Source: Calliphora vicina
Taxonomy: Eukaryota; Arthropoda; Insecta; Diptera; Calliphoridae
Length of the DNA: 64,000 nucleotides
Assembly: GCF_958450345.1 (NCBI RefSeq)
Contig: NC_088782.1
Span: forward strand, 122,433,980 to 122,497,979
Reading direction: 5' to 3'
The notes under the pieces are model-generated. The model made no database searches, was not told the DNA's origin, and saw only the letters and a program-made list of their open reading frames with translations. Of this stretch, positions 57,835 to 64,000 are shown piece after piece. Numbering within the stretch: the first letter of the stretch is position 1; every line of letters starts with the position of its first letter. Both the position numbers and the translations under genes were made by a program.

Positions 57835-60250
57835 CAAAAGCTTTAGTTAAACTTAAAAAACATAAATAAATAAAAAATTTTATAAAAATTATCTGAAACC
57901 TAAAAAAGCTTTAAAAGCTTTTCAACAAAATTTCCAATAGAATATCACAAGCTTTATTTAAAGCGTTGAGTAGTTTAAAACACCTTTTAAAATAAAATTA
58001 TTGACTCAAAATTGGCAGAAATTAACTAAAATAAAAAAAAGCTTTAAAAGCTCTAAATACAAAACCTGCCAAAAAGTCTTTTAATCTGTAAAAGCTAATT
58101 AAAATTGATGTTTAAACTCATTTTGAGCAAAAAAAATTTAAAAACCTAGAAAGCTTTAAAAGCTCCAGCAACAAAATTTTTCGAAAAGCTTTTAAATTTG
58201 TGCACCAAATAATGCTAACAACATTTTAAATACAACTAAATAATTAAAAAAGCCTGCAAATTGTTAAAAACCTTAAAAAAATACAAAAGCTTAAACAATT
58301 TTAAAAGCTTTCAATAAATTTTAAAATAAACCCTTGCTAAAAGTAACTGAATTTCAAAAACAAAATACAAATAAACTTTTAAAGCTTTTTTGGGCAAAAA
58401 AACTTAAGAAATCTAGAAAAGCTTTAAAAGCTCTTCCAACAAAATTTTGCAAAAAGCGTTTAAATTTGTGCCCAAAATAAATCTAAAAGCATTTTAAATA
58501 AAACAAAATAATTTAAAATTCTTAAAATTGTTTAAAATCATAAAAAATTACAAAAGCTTTAAAAAAATTTAAAAGCTTTTAATTAACTTTAAGACAAAAC
58601 GAACCAAAATTTTTTCTTAAATAAAGAAACTAATAAAAATATTGTTTTATATTGCCTAAAAATCCTTGAAATTATTAAAAAAAACATAAAAGCTTTAAAA
58701 AGCTCTATTTAAAAAAACATGTCTAAAATAGTTTAAAAAAAAACATCAGAAATGCATAAAAAATCTTATAAATCAGTTAAAAGCTTTCTAAAATAATAAA
58801 AAAAAATGTCAAAGCTTTAAAAGCTTTTCATGAGGTATCAATCAAAAATGCTTAAACAGTTAAATAAAAACACAATATAAATAAAAGCTTTTTAAATTAT
58901 TGGAAAATATAGCTTTTCTCAACCAAATAGCAAAAGCTTTTGCAAAAGCTCTATATAAAAATGTTTATAATTTTAAACAGACAATTGCTAAGAACATCCA
59001 GAAAGTCATCAAAAGTCTTATAAATCAGTTAAAAGCTTTTTAAATTAATGAAACATTTTGAAAGCTTTTAAGATTTTGATCACATATCGACCAAAAATTT
59101 AAAAAAAAAGTTAAACAAATGTTTATAGCATGATTAAAAACACAATATAAATAAATGATTTTTAAATTAGTGGAAATTAATTATTTTCAACCAAATAGCA
59201 AAAGCTTTTTCAAAAGCTCTGTATAAAAATGACTAAAAAAACTAACAATAATTGCTAAGAACATCAGAACATCAGGCATTAAAAGTCTTATAAATCAGTT
59301 AAAAGCTTTTTTAAATTAATGACAAATTTTCAAAGCTTTTTATCAAGTATCAATCAAAAATAGTTAAAAAGTTCTATAAAAACACAATATAAATAAAAGC
59401 TTTTTAAATTTGTAGAAAATATTGCTTTTCTAAACCAAACAGCAAAAGCTTTTTCAAAAGCTAAAAGTTAAATAAAAACACAATATAAATAAAAGCTTTT
59501 TAAATTAATGGAAAAAAATGCTTTTCTCAACCAAATAGCAAAAGCTTTTTCGAAAGCTCTATATAAAAATGTTTATAATTTTAACCAGAGAATTGCTAAA
59601 AACAGAAGAAAGGCATTAAAAGTCTTATAAATTAGTTAAAAGCTTTTTTAAATTAATGAAAAATTTTCAAAGCTTTTCATCAAGTATCAATCAAAAACGG
59701 TTAAAAAGTTCAATAAAAACACAATATAAATAAAATCTATTTTAAATTTGTGGAAAATATTTCTTTTCTAAACCAAACAGCAAAAGCTTTTTCAAAAGCT
59801 CTTTATAAAAATTACTAAAACTCTAACAATACTTGCTAAGAACATCAGAAAAGCATTAAAAGTCTTATAAATCAGTAAAAAGATTTTAACATTAATAAAA
59901 AATATATCAAAGCTTTAAAAGCTTTTTCATCTTTTATCGATTAAAAATTGTTAAGAAGATAAATAAATGTTCAATACATCACTAAAATCATAATATTTGC
60001 TTTAAAAAGCTTTTGCTACAATAAAAAAACCAAAAATTATACAAATTTTCTAGAAACTATTAGAAATTTGATCAAAATTTAATCAATTTTTTAAAATTAT
60101 TTAACAGTTTTAAAAGCTTCTGCTTTATAATTGGCCACAAATGTTTAAAAAATTTCATTATTTCTTAAAAAAAGCAGAATTTATGAAAAGCTTTAAAAAG
60201 CTTTATGTGCAAAATTTTACAAAATTGATTAAAAAATTCTGAAAATAATC
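57835..60250. repeat. AAGCTTTT palindromic repeat field, left
   Basis: Dozens of AAAAGCTTTT, AGCTTTAAAAGCTTTT and related palindromes. A longer unit is visible at 58,860-59,800: AACACAATATAAATAAAAGC recurs near 58,867, 59,138, 59,382, 59,478 and 59,715, accompanied by AACCAAATAGCAAAAGCTTT and AGTCTTATAAATCAGTTAAA. The period is roughly 240-270 bp where it is regular. No coding frame is present. Confidence 0.8.
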
Positions 60251-61060
60251 AGTAAAACATTTAATAATGCCACCAACAGGCTACTACATGGTAATGAACT
60301 CTTTATTAATTCAATTATCTTGCACAAAAACCAAAAAAAAAAAAACAAATTAAAAATAAAAATAAAATAAATTCAACAAAAATTTTGAGTAAATAAATAT
60401 TTACCGCTAGAGACTTTGATTACGTTGCCTGAGTAATAACTCAATAGAAGCAATCACTTTATGATTAAGTGTTTAAAAAATATTGCTAAATATAGACTCT
60501 GATATAAATTAAATTTAAACAAAATAAAAAAATTAATTAAGTGGCAACAGCAAATGAAAAGTAGGCGGAAATAATTAAAAAAAAATAATAATTTCTCAAA
60601 ATAAAAGTATATATTTCTTAAAATATGCGATAGATAGCAAGATTTTAGTTGATATAAATTTGCCAAACCCTGTTATGTATTTTTGCATTAAAGCACACCT
60701 GCACTAGTTTCCAGCAAATTTCTAGAAAAGCTTGTAATATTTTTTTTTTTAGTTTTCTATATATTATAATAGTTTGTTTTTATTTTGTTAGTGTTTTTGT
60801 TTATCAATTTCAATTGTTAAACTGATAAAATTCTTACATATTTTATTGTTATTAAGACAACAATAATAAAATGAAATAGATAGATATCATACTTATGGCG
60901 ACATTCTATATAATAGACCATTGAGTTTAGAGTCCAAAGACAGGCAAACAATTGAAAAGAGCATAAAGACAGTTTTGTTATAAAGATCATTAACTACTCA
61001 AAAGTAAATTTTATCTTAAGCTTAATGCAAACATTTGAAATGAAATGAAAGCACAAAAAA
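60251..61060. other. AT-rich stretch between AAGCTTTT fields
   Basis: Unique AT-rich DNA. The - strand frame at 60,454-60,666 is low complexity and unsupported. No gene is seen. Confidence 0.4.
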
Positions 61061-63075
61061 ATCTTTAATTTTCAAAGATCGCCATTAAATTATACAACAA
61101 ATTAAAAGCTTTATTTTTTGAAATTCCGTAAAAAACTTTAAAAATCATCAAAGTTTGTTTAAAACGACCCAAAAAAATCCCAAATGCAAGTTTAACTAAA
61201 ATAGAAAAAAACTAATTGCTCACATTTCGTTTAAATTTATAAAACATACAAAAGCTTTTAAAAGCTCTGTTTGTAAAACATGTGAAAAACTATGCAAATG
61301 TTCTATAAAAAATTTACAAGACATTTAAAATTAAAAAATTATGTAAAATAGCAAAAGTTTTTTAAAAAGTTCTGGCTAAAAATAGACTAAATATTAACAA
61401 AATTCACAGAAAAACATCATGAATTTAATAAATCAAATAAAATCTTTTTTAAATTAATGCAAAATGCTCTTAAAAAAATTTTAGTTTAAATTGATAAAAA
61501 AAAGCTTTTAAAGCTCTTATTGTAGAACATGTAAAAACTCTTTAAAATCAGCACAAAAGTTTAAAAATGTTTGAATTATAATACTTGGCCAATTCATAAA
61601 TAAAGCTTTGAAAGCTCTATTATTCAAATTTAAGTAAAAACGAAAAATTTACAACGATAATAAAAAATAGTGACACAATTACACTATTAGCTTCTTTGGG
61701 AAAAATATTAAACAATTCCAAAAAAGCTTTTTTCAATTTTATTAATATAAAGTTTACTAAAAGCTTTTAAACGTTTTCAAAAAAAGCTTTAAATCAAAAA
61801 TGTTGAATCTACGAAAAAGCTTTTTTCTATGCTAAAAGCAAAAAAAAAGCTTTTTAATTTTTATTATTTTTGAAAAAGCTTTAAGTATTTTTGGGATTTT
61901 GAAGCTATTTTGAGTAGATATTTTGTATCTTAATGTTAATCTTAGTTATTTTGGTAATTTGTATTACCTGTGGAAATTTTTTGGCTAGAGCTTTAAAAAG
62001 CTTTATTTGCAATTTAAAAATTTTTCCAGTTTTTGGTAAAGCTTTTTATAATAATAATGAAATACTGAAGAAAAAGCTTTGTTTTTGTGTTAAAAATAGT
62101 AAATATTTTTACTTTTGACACACTTTATTTGAAGAGCTTTAAAAAGCTAAATTATTTTAGAAGTTCTTATTAGATTTGCCAAGTTTTAGGCTTAGAGCTT
62201 TCAAAAGCTTTTTTGCCATTTAGCAATTTTTTCTGTATTTGGTAAAGCTTTATGTAATATGTTGTTCTTGTATTAAAAATGGTAAATTTTTTTCATTTCT
62301 GGCACATTTTATTTGAAGAGCTTTTAAAAGCTTTTGCAAATTTTTATTTATTTTAAGCAATTTTGAGAAAATTAAATTCGTTTACTGTTTATATATATTA
62401 TTTTAGAGGCTCTTATTAGATTTGCCACCTTTTAGGCTTAGAGCTTTCAAAAGCTTTTTTTGTCATTTAGCAATTTTTTCTGTATTTGGTAAAACTTTAT
62501 ATAATATGTTGTTCTTATATTAAAAATATTAAATTTTTTTAATTTTTGGCACATTTTATTTGAAGAGCTTTTAAAAGCTTTTAAAAATTGTAATGATTTT
62601 AAGCATTTTTTGAAAAAATTACATTCGTTTACTGTTTATCTATATTATTTTAGAGGCTCTTATTAGATTTGCCACCTTTTAGGCTTAGAGCTTTCAAAAG
62701 CTTTTTTTGTCATTTAGCAATTTTCCACTGGTTGGTAAAGCTTTATGTAATATGTTGTTCTTGTATTAAAAATAGTAAATTTTTTTTAATTTTTGGCACA
62801 TTTTATTTGAAGAGCTTTTAAAAGCTTTTGCAAATTTTTATTTATTTTAAGCCATTTTAAGAAAATTAAATTCGTTTACTGTTTATTTAAATTATTATAG
62901 AGGCTCTTATTAGATTTGCCAAGTTTTAGACTTAAAGCTTTCAAAAGCTTTTTTAGTGATTTAGCAATTTTTCGGTTTTTGGTAAAGCTTTTTATATAAT
63001 AATTTGTTTTTTTGTTAAAAATAGTTAAAATGTGCACAAATAAAGCTTTTTTATATCTACTAAAGAAAAAAGCTT
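61061..63075. repeat. AAGCTTTT palindromic repeat field, right
   Basis: The same AGCTTT/AAAGCT vocabulary. From 62,100 a clear tandem repeat appears: GCTTAGAGCTTTCAAAAGCT (or a variant) lies at about 62,190, 62,430, 62,682 and 62,929, with GCACATTTTATTTGAAGAGC and GGCTCTTATTAGATTTGCCA in each unit, a period near 245 bp. The fourth copy is most diverged. Confidence 0.8.
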
Positions 63076-64000
63076 TCTAGTTATAACAATGAGCAATCTG
63101 TTTGGGAAAATTTTCTTTAGTTTTTTTAGGAATTTCATTATAAACTATATTGAGTAATTCAGACGTTTTGTTTTTAAATGAAAGATACAAAATTATTACA
63201 ACATAAATATACAAACAGTTTATTAAGAAAAGGCGATAGATAATTAACGATTGGGCAATGACTAAAAATACAGTTTTAAGCAAAACTGTTTAATTAAACA
63301 ACTTAAAAAAGATAAGAAAAAACAGGAAATAGCTTCAAAATAAAAGATAATTTTTAAAAAGTTTCTAAATTCAAAATAACAGCTTTAATACATATTTATA
63401 AAAGAGTTTAAGATGCAGACCACACCAACTTTGTTTGTTTAATGAAAATGTTTTTATTTATTTTTTTTAAAGTTCTGCTAATAAATTAAACATTTTACTT
63501 GTTTTATTACCTTAAACAAAAAATGCTAATAAAATCATCAACCTTTCAGCCACATGACGACGGAGACAATGATGATGATGATGATATGTATCATTGAGTT
63601 AAATTGTTTGGACATGTGTACAAGAGACTTGTTAACAAAATTTTGTTGTAACATTGGCAACGTGTACAGAATAATAATTAATTTAAATTGAAATAAAATA
63701 AAGTACATCTCGTAATAAAAATTTCTTGGGAAATATACAGAGAGGCGCACCTCTAATTTCAAACTTAGAAAGACACATTTGCTTAAATAAATTGTCACAA
63801 ACTAGAAGTTTTATTCGGAAATATCTTTTAAAATTTAAGCAAATATTTGTAAACTAATTTTTTAAGCTTTTCAAATATTTACTTAACAATTTAAATAGGT
63901 TTTAAACAACATAGTTTTTTTTTATATTTTGGGTGCTTTAAATTTTATCTTTTTGTTGATTTTTTCTCCAAAAAAAAAAAAAAAAAAATTAAAAAATTAT
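63076..64000. other. AT-rich gene-free end of window
   Basis: Unique AT-rich DNA with a GAT triplet run at 63,571-63,585 and an A run near 63,971-63,988. No gene is recognised. Confidence 0.4.

Overview
The window looks like nuclear DNA of a higher fly (Brachycera, probably a calyptrate such as a blow fly or house-fly relative). It is strongly AT-rich, has spliced genes with GT-AG introns, and carries one clear insect-specific gene, the smooth septate junction protein Snakeskin (Ssk). The species cannot be named from the sequence. There are no prokaryotic features, no recognisable rRNA or tRNA genes and no CRISPR array. Genes occupy very little of the window; satellite and minisatellite DNA occupies more than half.

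Layout. 1-5.5 kb: AT-rich DNA with a 2.3 kb field of palindromic GGTAC/GTACC-type repeats. 5.49-6.03 kb: a short Tc1/mariner-like MITE. 6.7-9.35 kb: a 19-bp palindromic minisatellite that switches strand, holds a retroelement-like 3' end, and abuts a 20-bp array. 11.2-14.3 kb: a very homogeneous 12-bp array grading into a 15-bp form. 15.7-18.1 kb: a related 12-bp array. 18.6-32.9 kb: diverged satellite, including two stretches with a ~355-bp period, marked by a conserved ~20-bp box on both strands and folded into a large inverted repeat; a third 12-bp array (30.7-32.0 kb) lies inside it. 34.5-37.3 and 38.6-40.1 kb: two more 12-bp arrays. 41-43.4 kb: TTATCCG-bearing satellite upstream of Ssk. 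44.5-49.3 kb: Ssk on the + strand in three coding exons, with intron 1 full of TTATCCG and AACCGGTT/TAATCGATTA repeats. 50.1-55.8 kb: a 35-bp satellite in two blocks. 55.8-57.3 kb: the first coding exon (487 codons) of a second gene on the - strand. 57.8-63.1 kb: an AAGCTTTT-rich palindromic repeat field.

Gene relationships. The - strand gene reads leftwards and its exon ends at a strong 5' splice site at 55,782. I found no further exon of it to the left in the window. The simplest reading is that its next exon lies beyond position 1, so that Ssk and nearly all the satellite DNA sit inside one intron of at least 55 kb. A small downstream exon that I could not recognise would weaken this. The 35-bp satellite starts within about 12 bp of that splice donor and carries AATAAA hexamers only on the Ssk-sense strand.

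Most notable structures: (1) a 20-bp box conserved in about 29 places in otherwise drifting satellite, at a regular ~355-bp spacing in two separate arrays; (2) five arrays of one 12-bp family (YYATAGACNWGA), all on the same strand; (3) repeats in Ssk intron 1 that embed Grainyhead-type AACCGGTT and homeodomain-type TAATCGATTA palindromes. These are readings by eye, without alignment or database searches.
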